In this document: positions 1 through 10,168 of the stretch, piece after piece
Position numbering within the stretch: position 1 is the first letter of the stretch
Layout of the letters: each line of letters opens with the position of its first letter
Source of the DNA: Roseobacter insulae
GTDB lineage: Bacteria > Pseudomonadota > Alphaproteobacteria > Rhodobacterales > Rhodobacteraceae
Direction: 5' to 3'
DNA length: 64,000 nucleotides
NCBI RefSeq assembly: GCF_019375555.1
Contig: NZ_JAHXDN010000007.1
Location: 62,001-126,000 of the forward strand
The notes under the pieces: generated by a model
What the model saw: only the letters and a program-made list of their open reading frames with translations
The model's database searches: none
What the model was told of the DNA's origin: nothing
Made by a program: the position numbers and the translations under genes

Positions 1-814
1 TGCACTCCAGCGCGCGGCCGGACATCGTCGCCCCGCCCAGGCGGTAGTCCTCGAAGGCGCCGTAGGCGGCGGGCACCCAGTCGGCGACCATGGCGCAGAT
101 GGCCTCGGCATAGACGCGGATTTCATATTGGGCGTGGGCATCGGCGCGCAGGCGCAGGAAGTGGAAAAGGTTGTGCAAATCCACCTTCCAGTACCATTGG
201 GTGTAGACATTGGCGGGCAGGTTCATGCGGGCAAGCTCGCGCGCCAGACCGTCCTGACCGTCCTGGCTGATCATCGCCTCGTAATTGTCATAGCAGCGGC
301 TGCTGTCGGCTTTCAGGATGTCGAGCACGCGGGCGGCCTCACCGCCTTCCAGCACGCCGCCGCGGCCCTGGTTGTTGACCACGGATTGCGCGTTGATGTG
401 TTCGGGCGCGGGGATGTAGAATTCGCGGTCCAGAATGGAGTAGCGGGCGGAGTATTCGTTGACGTTGGCGGTGCGGTGCCTGATCCACTGGCGGGCGACG
501 AAGACGGGCAGTTTCACGTGCAGCTTGATCTCGCACATCTCGAAGGGGGTGGAGTGCCAGTGGCGCATGAGGTAGCGGATCAGCCCTTCATCGTTCTGCA
601 CGGATTTGGTACCGCGGCCGTAAGAGACGCGGGCGGCCTGACAGATGGCGGCATCATCGCCCATATAGTCGATGACGCGGACAAAGCCGTGGTCGAGCAC
701 GGGCGCTGCCTTGTAGAGGTGCTGTTCCATGCCGGGGGCGACGCTGCGCAGGGTCGGCGTCGGGGTGCTGCGTTGTTCGTCGATTTCGGCCTGTTGTTCA
801 GCGCTCAGCGGCAT
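1..814 (-). CDS. thyX: Flavin-dependent thymidylate synthase ThyX (3' end outside window)
   Basis: Makes dTMP from dUMP using methylenetetrahydrofolate and reduced FAD; it replaces ThyA in many alphaproteobacteria. Reading the minus strand from the ATG at 814 gives 271 codons with no stop before the left edge. The ThyX signature [15 protein letters not shown] (RHRx7S type) is present near residue 100, followed by an intact flavin/nucleotide-binding region. The family is usually about 230-310 residues, so only the C-terminal tail should be missing. The gene is divergent from gloA; the 186-bp gap between them contains an imperfect inverted repeat (CGGAACA at 873-879, TGTTCCG at 902-908) of unknown meaning. 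Confidence 0.95.
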   Translation of the reverse strand, partial: MPLSAEQQAEIDEQRSTPTPTLRSVAPGMEQHLYKAAPVLDHGFVRVIDYMGDDAAICQAARVSYGRGTKSVQNDEGLIRYLMRHWHSTPFEMCEIKLHVKLPVFVARQWIRHRTANVNEYSARYSILDREFYIPAPEHINAQSVVNNQGRGGVLEGGEAARVLDILKADSSRCYDNYEAMISQDGQDGLARELARMNLPANVYTQWYWKVDLHNLFHFLRLRADAHAQYEIRVYAEAICAMVADWVPAAYGAFEDYRLGGATMSGRALEC

Positions 815-1000
815 GGGCGTGGTCCTTTTCGGGTGTGAGTCGGCTTAGACTATATCTGGCAGCGCGTGTTGGCGGAACAGCTATATACTGTATTGCGGAA
901 ATGTTCCGACGCCGCATCACAAGTGTCTGATCGTGCTGGCATCTGGGGCGGAGCATGTTAGATTTAGCGGTAACGAAACACGGAAAACTGGAGGGTCGAG

Positions 1001-1429
1001 ATGAGCCTGAAATACCTGCACACGATGGTCCGGGTGAAAGACCTTGATGCGTCGATCGCGTTTTACAAGCTGCTGGGCCTGGAAGAGACCCGGCGGATGG
1101 ACAGCGAGGGGGGCCGGTTCACACTGGTGTTCCTCGCACCGCCCGGGCAGGAGGAATGCCCGGTGGAGCTGACCTACAATTGGGACGGGGACGACGGGTT
1201 GCCGAGCGACAGCCGCCATTTCGGACATCTGGCCTACCGGGTCGGGAACATCTACGAGGTCTGCCAACACCTGATGGACAACGGCGTGACCATCAACCGC
1301 CCGCCGCGCGACGGGCATATGGCCTTCGTCCGCTCGCCAGACAATATCTCCATCGAGCTGCTGCAGGAGGGCGACAACCTGGCACCGGCAGAACCCTGGG
1401 CCAGCATGGCAAACACGGGCCACTGGTGA
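1001..1429 (+). CDS. gloA: Lactoylglutathione lyase (glyoxalase I)
   Basis: Converts the methylglyoxal-glutathione hemithioacetal to S-lactoylglutathione in the cytoplasm. The 142-residue single-domain VOC-fold protein has the four expected metal ligands, by position His7, Glu56, His76 and Glu119. The ATG at 1001 is preceded by a good ribosome site (GGAGGG). It is followed after 7 bp by the first DUF1194 gene, so the three may share a transcript, although no functional link is obvious. Length and motifs are typical of proteobacterial GloA. Confidence 0.93.
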   Translation: MSLKYLHTMVRVKDLDASIAFYKLLGLEETRRMDSEGGRFTLVFLAPPGQEECPVELTYNWDGDDGLPSDSRHFGHLAYRVGNIYEVCQHLMDNGVTINRPPRDGHMAFVRSPDNISIELLQEGDNLAPAEPWASMANTGHW

Positions 1430-1436
1430 TCCTGCA

Positions 1437-2150
1437 TTGGTGATCCGCGCAGGCATCCTCGGGCTCACGCTGTGTGCGGGCGCCGCAGAGGCGGCGGACT
1501 GTCGGCTCGCCCTGTTGCTGGCGCTGGATGTGTCAAGCTCGGTCGATGCGGCGGAGGACAGGTTGCAACGGGGCGGCCTGGTGGCTGCCCTGACGGCGCC
1601 CGAGGTCCGCGCGGCGTTTTTTGCCGTCGAGCAGCCGGTGGCGCTGGCAGTATTCGAATGGTCGGGCCGGTACAATCAGGAGGTGCTGCTGGACTGGACC
1701 CTGATCGACGGACCCGAGGCCTTGCTTCTGGCCGCAGAAACCCTTGCCGCCAGCCGCCGCAGCCACAATGATTTCCCGACGGCCATGGGCTACGCGCTGG
1801 GGTATGGCGCGGGGATGCTGAAAAACGGCCCGCCCTGCCTGTACAAAACCCTCGACATGGCAGGGGACGGCCAGAACAACGAAGGGTTTGGACCGCTCGC
1901 CGCATATGCCGAATTTCCGTTTGCCGGCGTCACCGTCAACGGGTTGGTCATCAACGGTGCGGATTACGAGGCGGAAACCGGCCTGATCGCCTTTTACAAA
2001 AGCCAGGTGCTGCATGGCCCCGGCGCTTTTATCGAAATCGCGCAGGGGTTCGAGGATTACGAGCGGGCGATGCGGCGCAAACTGGAGCGGGAGCTGACGC
2101 CGCCGGTGATCGGGCTGGGCCAGGAGACTTCCCGGCCCCCGAAAGGGTGA
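1437..2150 (+). CDS. DUF1194 family secreted VWA-like protein, copy 1
   Basis: Function unknown. The 237-residue protein begins with a hydrophobic signal-peptide-like segment ending near AEAADC, then a von Willebrand A-like core with the MIDAS-type motif DVSSSV and the conserved DMAGDGQNNEG segment of DUF1194. The start is TTG at 1437 or the adjacent GTG at 1440; both keep the signal peptide. It lies 7 bp after gloA and its stop almost touches the next gene, a paralogue of the same length, so it arose by tandem duplication. Probably periplasmic and metal-binding, by inference from the VWA fold. Confidence 0.8.
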   Translation: MVIRAGILGLTLCAGAAEAADCRLALLLALDVSSSVDAAEDRLQRGGLVAALTAPEVRAAFFAVEQPVALAVFEWSGRYNQEVLLDWTLIDGPEALLLAAETLAASRRSHNDFPTAMGYALGYGAGMLKNGPPCLYKTLDMAGDGQNNEGFGPLAAYAEFPFAGVTVNGLVINGADYEAETGLIAFYKSQVLHGPGAFIEIAQGFEDYERAMRRKLERELTPPVIGLGQETSRPPKG

Positions 2151-2151
2151 T

Positions 2152-2868
2152 GTGATGCGGGCCGCGTTGATCAGCATGACCGTCTGGAGTGTTCTCGCTC
2201 AGCCCGCGGATGCCGCCTGCCGGCAGGCGCTGGCGCTGGCGCTGGATGTCTCCGGCTCGGTCGATCTGCGCGAATACCGTCTGCAACTCGATGGGCTTGT
2301 CACGGCGCTCAATCACCCCGATGTGGTGAACGCCCTGCTGGCCACGCCCACCGCGCCCGTGACCCTGATGGTCTATGAATGGAGCGGGCCTGCCGACCAG
2401 ATGATCCTGATCCCGTGGACCGCGGTGACCGGCCCGCAGGTTCTGGACGATATCAGCGCCACGCTTGCGGGGACGCAGCGGCGCAATGCCACGCCCGGCA
2501 CGGCGCTGGGTGTCGCCATGAGCCTCGGGGCGCGCTATCTCGATCAGCAGCAAGGCTGCTGGAAACGGACACTCGACATATCGGGGGACGGGCAATCGAA
2601 CCTCGGCCCACGGCCCCGCGATGTAAAGGAAAGCATTGCCAGGAAGGGGATCACGATCAACGGCCTTGTCATCGGGTCGGATGCCCCCGACATCGGGGAC
2701 CGCAGGCAATCTGAAATCGGGGAGTTGTCGTCCTATTTTCGGGCCGAAGTCATTACCGGGCCCGATGCCTTCGTGCAAACGGCCATCGGTTTCGAGGCCT
2801 ATGCAGAGGCCATGACCGCCAAGCTGAAAAGAGAGCTCGACGGTCTGGCGATCAGTGTGCTTCAGTAG
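2152..2868 (+). CDS. DUF1194 family secreted VWA-like protein, copy 2
   Basis: Second tandem DUF1194 protein (238 residues). It has an N-terminal hydrophobic export signal, the MIDAS-like DVSGSVD motif near residue 30 and the DISGDGQSN block seen in copy 1. Start is GTG 2152 or ATG 2155, one or four bases after the stop of copy 1, so the two are probably translated together. Its end overlaps the convergent MarR-type gene by 7 bp. Function is unknown; the pair could form a heteromeric periplasmic complex (inference only). Confidence 0.8.
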   Translation: MMRAALISMTVWSVLAQPADAACRQALALALDVSGSVDLREYRLQLDGLVTALNHPDVVNALLATPTAPVTLMVYEWSGPADQMILIPWTAVTGPQVLDDISATLAGTQRRNATPGTALGVAMSLGARYLDQQQGCWKRTLDISGDGQSNLGPRPRDVKESIARKGITINGLVIGSDAPDIGDRRQSEIGELSSYFRAEVITGPDAFVQTAIGFEAYAEAMTAKLKRELDGLAISVLQ

Positions 2869-3374
2869 ATGTAGCGGATCTGGTCGGACCAGTACCGCTC
2901 CATCCGTTTGAGAGATCGGGTGATGTCATCGATCCCGTCCGGACCCAGTACACCCTTGTCTTCCAGACCGTCCGCGTGACGCGAGAACAACTCCGACACG
3001 ACCGCGCGGATTTTCTGCCCCTTGTCGGTCAGCTTCACCCGCACCGAGCGGCGGTCAATCTCGCAGCGCTGGTGGTGCATGTAGCCCATATCCACCAGTT
3101 TCTTGAGATTGTAGCTGACATTGCTGCCCTGATAGTAGCCGCGGCTTTTCAACTCGCCCGCGGTGACCTCGTTGTCGCCGATGTTGAAGAGCAAGAGCGC
3201 CTGCACGGCATTGATCTCCAGGACCCCGACCCGCTCGAACTCGTCCTTGATCACGTCGAGAAGCAACCGGTGCAAACGTTCCACCAGCGACAGCGCTTCG
3301 AGGTAGTTCGTCATGAATGCCTGCGTCCGGCTGGCCTGCGGCAGGTTTGTGGGGATTTGATCTTGTATGCTCAT
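2862..3374 (-). CDS. MarR-family winged-helix regulator, LdtR-like
   Basis: A 170-residue DNA-binding regulator. Residues about 50-130 form the MarR winged helix, with the recognition region around SNVSYNLKKLVDMGYM and the wing at RRSVRVKLTDKG. The N-terminal extension and tail resemble the LdtR subgroup of alphaproteobacteria, which is linked to cell-wall and stress genes, but I assign the subgroup from memory with moderate confidence. The upstream region contains an inverted repeat that could be an autoregulatory site. The 3' end overlaps the convergent DUF1194 gene by 7 bp. Confidence 0.78.
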   Translation of the reverse strand: MSIQDQIPTNLPQASRTQAFMTNYLEALSLVERLHRLLLDVIKDEFERVGVLEINAVQALLLFNIGDNEVTAGELKSRGYYQGSNVSYNLKKLVDMGYMHHQRCEIDRRSVRVKLTDKGQKIRAVVSELFSRHADGLEDKGVLGPDGIDDITRSLKRMERYWSDQIRYIY

Positions 3375-3390
3375 CTACGCGCTCCGACTC

Positions 3391-3409
3391 ATTCTAATTT
3401 GGTCAGAAT
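3391..3409. promoter_or_regulatory. Inverted repeat upstream of the MarR-type gene
   Basis: ATTCT (3391-3395) and AGAAT (3405-3409) form 5-bp arms around a 9-bp spacer, 17-35 bp upstream of the regulator's ATG. MarR proteins usually bind such dyads and repress themselves, so this is a plausible operator. The arms are short and AT-rich and could occur by chance. Confidence 0.3.
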
Positions 3410-3468
3410 TTGCGCGGGAAAAGCCAATAATTCGTTAAAAGTACCGAAACAATGCGCACGGTGCCCGG

Positions 3469-3735
3469 TCAGGCATGCGCTTCGGGCAACTGCGCGATGA
3501 TCCGGCCCATCAGGTCGACGTAGACGTCGGGCACCTCTGTTTGACCGCTCACCCACTGGTAGAGATCGTGATCATTCTCGCTCAGCATGGCGTCGTAGAG
3601 GTCCAGCCCGGCGTCATCCATCGCGTCGAGATTGGCCTCGGCGAAACGTTGCAGGATCAGGTCCATTTCCTTGATCCCGCGCCGCATCGACCGCATTTTC
3701 AATCGCTTGATGCGATGGTCACGCGGCTCGTTCAT
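3469..3735 (-). CDS. sdhE: FAD assembly factor SdhE (SDH assembly factor 2)
   Basis: Small cytoplasmic protein (88 residues) that promotes covalent FAD attachment to SdhA of succinate dehydrogenase. It has the diagnostic RGxxE motif (RRGIKEMD, near residue 20) and the acidic C-terminal half ending in a conserved SENDHDLYQWVSG block. Its ATG lies inside the 3' end of the upstream XRE gene (17-bp overlap), so translation is probably coupled. No sdh genes lie in this window. Confidence 0.9.
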   Translation of the reverse strand: MNEPRDHRIKRLKMRSMRRGIKEMDLILQRFAEANLDAMDDAGLDLYDAMLSENDHDLYQWVSGQTEVPDVYVDLMGRIIAQLPEAHA

Positions 3736-4126
3736 GGTTTTCGTCTTTCAGGGCGGTGCGCAACTTCTTCTCCAGCCGGCCGAGTTGTTCGACCCGGGCG
3801 ATCATGTCGGTGCGCAGGTCGCGCAGCTCGTTCAGGATGTCGGTTGCCGAGGCAGGCAGGCTGGCCTCTTCCATCGGCGCATCGAGGCCTTCGCCCTGCC
3901 CGTTGATCAGCCACATCATCGACACGTTCAACAACCCGGCCATGATCGACAGACGGTTGGCGCGCGGCTCGCTCAGATCGTCTTCCCACGCCCTGAGGGT
4001 GGCCACGCGCACGCCGAGGCGCCGCGCCAGTTCGGGCTGGGTCATATCCGCCATTTCGCGCGCGGCGGCAACGCGGTCGCCGAAAGTTGCTGTCTCCGGG
4101 CCGTACCAGTTATTGATGTCGTGCAT
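3719..4126 (-). CDS. XRE-family helix-turn-helix regulator
   Basis: A 135-residue protein with a Cro/C1-type helix-turn-helix at residues about 14-70 (TQPELARRLGVRVATLRAWE), then a helical C-terminal part rich in charged residues (about 90-130) that may be a coiled-coil dimerisation element. The start ATG at 4126 follows an AAGGAG-type ribosome site. It overlaps sdhE downstream and is divergent from the aspartate aminotransferase gene 88 bp away. The regulatory target is not visible from the sequence. Confidence 0.85.
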   Translation of the reverse strand: MHDINNWYGPETATFGDRVAAAREMADMTQPELARRLGVRVATLRAWEDDLSEPRANRLSIMAGLLNVSMMWLINGQGEGLDAPMEEASLPASATDILNELRDLRTDMIARVEQLGRLEKKLRTALKDENHERAA

Positions 4127-4193
4127 GCGGTGATCTCCTTTGCGATGATCGCGCTTGAATGGTGGCGAACTGCCCCCTATGAGTCGGCCTTAG

Positions 4194-5417
<1,224 letters not shown>

Positions 5418-5432
5418 GCGAGGGGCGTTGGG

Positions 5433-5840
5433 ATGGCGGCAGACCTGCCCGAGTATTACTTCCGGGTGCGCGAGAACGGCGCGGCGGTGTTCCGTGTGGA
5501 CACCGAGAACCGGCAGCGGCGCATCGAAATGGACCAGATCGCGGTGCTGAACATCCGCAACGGCGACATCAAACCCCAGGGCGACCGGCAGCTGTCAGAG
5601 GAGGATCTGGAGGTGATCCGCCGCTGGATGGCGCAGCGCAGGGACCTGCTGGCCGCGCGCGACATGGATGACATCCACCGCGCGATCGACCACATGAACC
5701 TGACGACGCAATGGGCACAATCCCGCGCGACGGACACCCAGCTGGAAGACGTGACGGACGACCTGTTGCTGGCCATGCATGATCTGCGGTCAGTGCTTGT
5801 GCGCAAGAAAGCAGACCGTCTGACCCAGGGCGACAACTGA
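5433..5840 (+). CDS. Conserved hypothetical protein, 135 aa
   Basis: I do not recognise a named family. The protein is soluble and highly charged, without signal peptide or membrane segment. The first ~50 residues look like a beta-rich domain (YYFRVRENGAAVFRVDTENRQRR); the rest is predicted helical. It starts 15 bp after the aminotransferase stop and shows normal host codon use, so it is probably a real gene of the same transcript. Confidence 0.65.
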   Translation: MAADLPEYYFRVRENGAAVFRVDTENRQRRIEMDQIAVLNIRNGDIKPQGDRQLSEEDLEVIRRWMAQRRDLLAARDMDDIHRAIDHMNLTTQWAQSRATDTQLEDVTDDLLLAMHDLRSVLVRKKADRLTQGDN

Positions 5841-6147
5841 CTGCCGTTTCACGCCCCGCCGGCGGACGCTTCGACCGAAGCCTGTAAATTTTTTCCGATC
5901 CCCTTGCCGCGCACGCGATGTCGGAAATCTGCCGCAGGGTTGCGGGATGATTTCAAAAAAACAATTTATTTTCAATCGGATAACTCAAAATCTGCACAGA
6001 GGCGCCTGCGCCGAAATCCCGACTTTAGGTTAAATTTGACAGGTTTCAACGTCGTGTTCAGGCAAGCGACCCTGCCCGCGTTAAGCGGTTGTTGAGTTCT
6101 CGGCGTCTTATTGTCGCAGAGTGTCAACAGACTTCAGGAATCCCGAT
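5841..6147. other. Intergenic region, no gene (307 bp)
   Basis: No credible coding frame. The centre (about 5950-5995) is distinctly AT-rich with an A7 tract, unlike its surroundings, and a TTGACA box lies at 6036-6041 without a convincing -10 element at the right distance. Most likely it carries the promoter of the substrate-binding-protein gene. Confidence 0.5.
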
Positions 6148-7302
6148 ATGTTTCAACTTACCCGCATTGCAGCCCTTGCCGCGATGACCCTGACGGCTGC
6201 GCCGCTGGCCGCCGAGCAGGGCGTGACCAGCGACAGCATTCAACTGGCGCAGGTCGCCGCGCTGGAGGGTCCGGCCTCCGCCCTGGGGACCGGCATGCGC
6301 CAGGGTCTCATGGCTGCCTTTGAAGAGGCCAATCGCGCGGGCGGCATCAACGGCCGCATGATCAGCCTGACCAGCATGGACGATGGCTATGAGCCTGACC
6401 GGTCGGTGACGGAGGTGCGCGCCGCGATTGATGGCGACAACTACCTCGCGCTGGTCGGTCCGGTAGGTACGCCGACAACCAAGGCCACACAACCCATTGC
6501 AACCGAGGCGGGCATGCCGATGATCGCCCCGTTCACGGGCGCCGGTTTCCTGCGCGATCCGGCGCTGAAGAATGTGGTCAACCTGCGTGCAACCTATGAC
6601 GCGGAAACCCAGGCGTGGATCGACTATCTGGTGGACGATCTGGGGCTGACCGAAATCGCCATTCTCTACCAGGATGACGGTTTTGGCCGCGTTGGCCTGT
6701 CCGGCGTCGAGAAAGCGCTGGAGGCGCGCGGCATGTCGCTGGTGGCCCAGGGCAGCTATACCCGCAACACGGTGGCGGTGAAATCCGCGCTATTGGACAT
6801 CCGCAAGGCCAAGCCGCAGGCCATTGTCATGGTGGGTGCCTATAAACCGCTGGCGGAGTTCGTGAAGCTGTCGCGCAAGATGAAGATGGATCCGACCTTT
6901 GTCACGATTTCCTTTGTCGGCTCCAAGGCGCTGGCGGCGGAACTGGGGGCGGATGGCGATGGTGTCATCGTCAGCCAGGTGGTGCCGCAGCCCTGGGATA
7001 GCAGCCTGCCAATCGTTGCGGAATATCAGGCGGCGCTGACGGCTCTGGAGCCGGGTGCCGAGCCGGGCTTTGTGTCTCTGGAGGGCTATATTGCCGGCCG
7101 GCTGACCATCGAAGGGCTGCGCAAGGCAGGTCCGAACCTCACGCGCAAGACCTTCATGGCGGCGATGAACACCCTTGGCACAGTGGATATGGGTGGCATG
7201 ACGCTGAGCTTCGGGCCGGGCGACAACCAGGGCTCTGACGATGTGTTCCTGACGCGCATCACCGCCGATGGATCCTTCGAGGCCATGCGCCCCGGCAGCT
7301 GA
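6148..7302 (+). CDS. ABC-transporter substrate-binding protein, LivK/branched-chain amino acid type
   Basis: Periplasmic ligand receptor of the type I fold used by branched-chain amino acid (HAAT) transporters; 384 residues. The N-terminal signal peptide is clear (LAAMTLTAAPLAAEQG, cleavage near residue 21), followed by the family pattern of an alpha/beta domain with PVGTPTTKATQPIA and the second lobe from about residue 150 (ILYQDDGFGRVGLSG). I chose the ATG at 6148 because AGGAA sits 8 bp upstream and the signal peptide begins there; an in-frame GTG exists at 6121. No permease or ATPase genes are adjacent, so it may serve a distant transporter or act as a solute sensor for the chemoreceptor downstream. 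Confidence 0.85.
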   Translation: MFQLTRIAALAAMTLTAAPLAAEQGVTSDSIQLAQVAALEGPASALGTGMRQGLMAAFEEANRAGGINGRMISLTSMDDGYEPDRSVTEVRAAIDGDNYLALVGPVGTPTTKATQPIATEAGMPMIAPFTGAGFLRDPALKNVVNLRATYDAETQAWIDYLVDDLGLTEIAILYQDDGFGRVGLSGVEKALEARGMSLVAQGSYTRNTVAVKSALLDIRKAKPQAIVMVGAYKPLAEFVKLSRKMKMDPTFVTISFVGSKALAAELGADGDGVIVSQVVPQPWDSSLPIVAEYQAALTALEPGAEPGFVSLEGYIAGRLTIEGLRKAGPNLTRKTFMAAMNTLGTVDMGGMTLSFGPGDNQGSDDVFLTRITADGSFEAMRPGS

Positions 7303-7312
7303 CAGGACACCT

Positions 7313-7341
7313 CAATCCCGGCCCGGTGGCCGGGATTGAAT
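7313..7341 (+). terminator. Intrinsic terminator after the substrate-binding-protein gene
   Basis: A perfect 11-bp stem (CAATCCCGGCC 7313-7323 / GGCCGGGATTG 7328-7338) with a 4-base loop, followed by AATTT. It lies 10 bp after the stop codon and separates this gene from the chemoreceptor. The U tract is short, so termination may be partial. Confidence 0.65.
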
Positions 7342-7399
7342 TTCCGCGATGGCGACACCGCGGAGCTCACGGCACAGAATGAATAGGAAGGGCACCGGC

Positions 7400-10168
7400 A
7401 TGGGCTCAGTTGTTTCAAATCTCTTTGGGTCAGTCCTGATGCGGCTCGCTGTGATTTTCGGCGCATTGGCGGCGATGACGGCAGCAGCGATTGTGATTGG
7501 CTGGGTCGTTTTCCAGTCCATCGCGACGGATATGAGTGTTTTGTCGGACCAGCGCCTTCCCGAACTTCGCAACAGTGCCCGGGTGGTCGCGACCTCGGAA
7601 CGTATCCGCAGCGTTCTGAGCAGTATCCTGGTGGCTGACGATGCCGCAGCGCTCGACGCGCTCAGCGGAAAAACACGGATGACCATCGCCGATATGACGC
7701 AGTCGACGGAGGCGCTGGGCGAGGCGCGCGCGCAAGACCTGACGCCGCTCATTTCCAAGGTCGAGGCGGCGCTGGCAGCCCTCAACACCGCCCGGCTGGA
7801 CGCGTTCCGAAGTGCCGACCAGGTGGCAAATGAGGTGGAGAACGCGCAACGGCTGGCCACCCAGGCCAGCGCGCTGCTGGACCAGGCTTCGGATGACGCT
7901 TACTTCGATCTCGTGCTTGGCGGGGACGGCACAATCGACAGCATCGATGAAACACTGACGCAGCTGATCGAAACCGACTTTGCCCTCTACCAGGCGACGC
8001 TGGAACTGCGCGCCGAAGTCAACCTGATCTCCGGTCTTGCGCTGAGTGTCTGGCAGACACGCGATCCCGCAATGCTGTCTATTCTGGGTGATCTGGCAAG
8101 TGCGGCGCAGGACCGCCTCGATGCCCTGCTGCCCATCGTGTCCGGCGCAGAGGCAACGGCAGATCTGGCCGCGCTTGTTACCGCCGCGCAACCCGGGTAC
8201 CAGCAGATTTTTGCGCTGGAGGGCAGCCGTCTGCGTCCGGAAGAAATACTTTCCGTGCGGCAGGAGATCGATGCCGCCCTGTCGTCCGCGCTGGACGACA
8301 TATACTTCCAGCTCGTCATCAACAGTGACGACGCGAAGGTGGCGAACGAAGAGTCCATTCGCGGGCTGATGGATGACCAGGTCTTGCGCATCCGCAGGCA
8401 GGCAGCGCTGGATTCCGCCACCAAGACCTTCTTTGCATCGGCCATGCAGACCGCCCTCGCCCGGGATCAGGGAGAGCTGTCAATGCTGCAGGATGACCTT
8501 CTCGTCAAGGCCGCGAAGCTGCGCGATGCGCTGGCCGGCGCCACCGAGGAGGTGACCGCGAAGCTGTCAGAAATTCTGACAATCGCTGATCCGGAAACCG
8601 GCATCGCGGCCACGCGGGCCGCGGCATTCATTGCCAATGACGCGGCCGCGGCCGCAGCCCGCAGCGCCACGGTCGCCGTTCAGGAAATCAGCGCCGAAAT
8701 CGGCGCTTTTGCCGCACGGGCGCAGGATGAGATCGATGGCACGGCGGACAGTCTGAACGCCGAAGTCGCGCTGGCGCGGATGCGCATGCAACAGGTCGGA
8801 TGGGCCAGCGTCGCGCTGGTCCTGCTGGCCCCTTTGCTGATCTGGGGCACCGTGACCCGCCCGTTGAACCGGGTGACGGCGGTGACCGAGAGGCTGGCGC
8901 AGGGCGATCTGTCGGAGATTACCGGTATCGGTGGCCAAAAGGGCGAGATCGGCCGGATGGCCCGCGCCCTGACGGTCTTTCGCGACGGCGCGCTGGAGCG
9001 TATACAGCTGCAGGAAGATGACAAGGCGCGTCAGGCAGAAATGCTGGAGAAAGAGCGCGCCGCCGAGCAGGAAAAACGCGCCGAAGAGATACGCCAGCGC
9101 GAAGCGGAAGAGGAGCGGGCACGGGCCGAACGGGCGCGCGAAGCCGAGGAACAGGCGCGCAACGAGGAACTGCGCGCAGCCGCGGATGCGGAACGCAAGG
9201 CACGCGCCGACGAGCAGGCCGCGGTTGTCGATGCGCTGGCGCAAAGCCTGCGGCGCCTGTCCACCGGCGATCTCAGCCACCGCATTGAAACCGAATTCCC
9301 CGGGACCTACGAGGCGCTCCGTCAGGACTATAACGCCGCACTGGAGACTCTGGCAGACCTGATCCGGCGGATCGGCGAAAGCTCCGGCATGATCGATGCG
9401 AGCAGTTCGGAAATAGCGGCCTCTTCGCTCGATCTGTCGCGCCGCACGGAAAACGCCGCCGCGACATTGGAGGAAACCGCCGCAGCGCTCAGCGAACTGA
9501 CCAGCAGCGTCACGTCGGCGGCACGTGGCGCAACAGAGGCCTCCGCAACGGTCGACACCGTCAAGAAGGATACTGAAACCAGCCGCGAGGTCATGCACCA
9601 GGCGGTCGCGGCGATGGGCGAGATTGAGGATTCCTCGACAAAAATTGCCAAGATCGTCGAGGTCATCGACTCCATTGCGTTCCAGACCAACCTGCTGGCC
9701 CTGAACGCTGGCGTCGAAGCCGCGCGGGCCGGAGATGCCGGACGTGGCTTCGCCGTGGTCGCCTCCGAAGTGCGCATACTGGCGCACCGCTGTTCAGAGG
9801 CCGCCACGCAGATCAACACGTTGATTTCCGAATCCACCGACCATGTTGAAAAGGGCGTGTCGCTGATCGACCGCACCAGTGAAGCCTTGGAAACGATCCT
9901 GCAGGGCGTCACCAATGTCTCGCAAAACGTGTCGGAAATTGCCGTGTCCGCCAGCGAGCAATCAGGCGGCATTGCCGAGATCAACACCGCCGTGGAGCAA
10001 CTGGATCGCTCGACACAACAAAACGCCGCGATGTTTGAGGAAACGACCGCGGCAAGCCAGTCACTGACCAACGAGGCCAGCACGCTCGCCAAGCTGGTGG
10101 CCGGTTTTGTCGTGACCCGGCCGGCTGACCGGGCAGACGACGGCTCCGACATCGAGCAACGCGCGTGA
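7400..10168 (+). CDS. Methyl-accepting chemotaxis protein, large periplasmic sensor
   Basis: Transmembrane chemoreceptor of 922 residues. TM1 is at about residues 10-35, then a long periplasmic helical sensor of about 420 residues, TM2 (WASVALVLLAPLLIWGTV), a HAMP domain, a long Glu/Arg/Ala-rich coiled coil (about 535-620), a second HAMP-like segment (LSTGDLSHRI) and a methyl-accepting signalling domain whose tip reads AFQTNLLALNAGVEAARAG. There is no C-terminal CheR-docking pentapeptide. The ATG at 7400 is preferred over upstream in-frame ATGs (7349, 7379) because GGAAGGG lies 8 bp before it. No che genes are nearby. Ligand unknown. Confidence 0.92.
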   Translation: MGSVVSNLFGSVLMRLAVIFGALAAMTAAAIVIGWVVFQSIATDMSVLSDQRLPELRNSARVVATSERIRSVLSSILVADDAAALDALSGKTRMTIADMTQSTEALGEARAQDLTPLISKVEAALAALNTARLDAFRSADQVANEVENAQRLATQASALLDQASDDAYFDLVLGGDGTIDSIDETLTQLIETDFALYQATLELRAEVNLISGLALSVWQTRDPAMLSILGDLASAAQDRLDALLPIVSGAEATADLAALVTAAQPGYQQIFALEGSRLRPEEILSVRQEIDAALSSALDDIYFQLVINSDDAKVANEESIRGLMDDQVLRIRRQAALDSATKTFFASAMQTALARDQGELSMLQDDLLVKAAKLRDALAGATEEVTAKLSEILTIADPETGIAATRAAAFIANDAAAAAARSATVAVQEISAEIGAFAARAQDEIDGTADSLNAEVALARMRMQQVGWASVALVLLAPLLIWGTVTRPLNRVTAVTERLAQGDLSEITGIGGQKGEIGRMARALTVFRDGALERIQLQEDDKARQAEMLEKERAAEQEKRAEEIRQREAEEERARAERAREAEEQARNEELRAAADAERKARADEQAAVVDALAQSLRRLSTGDLSHRIETEFPGTYEALRQDYNAALETLADLIRRIGESSGMIDASSSEIAASSLDLSRRTENAAATLEETAAALSELTSSVTSAARGATEASATVDTVKKDTETSREVMHQAVAAMGEIEDSSTKIAKIVEVIDSIAFQTNLLALNAGVEAARAGDAGRGFAVVASEVRILAHRCSEAATQINTLISESTDHVEKGVSLIDRTSEALETILQGVTNVSQNVSEIAVSASEQSGGIAEINTAVEQLDRSTQQNAAMFEETTAASQSLTNEASTLAKLVAGFVVTRPADRADDGSDIEQRA

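Noticed and set aside
873-908. CGGAACA / TGTTCCG inverted repeat between thyX and gloA
   Set aside because: Seven-base arms with a 22-base spacer match no regulator I know and may be chance; not listed as an operator.
6036-6064. TTGACA box as the promoter of the substrate-binding-protein gene
   Set aside because: The hexamer at 17 bp (CAGGCA) is a poor -10, so no promoter was called.
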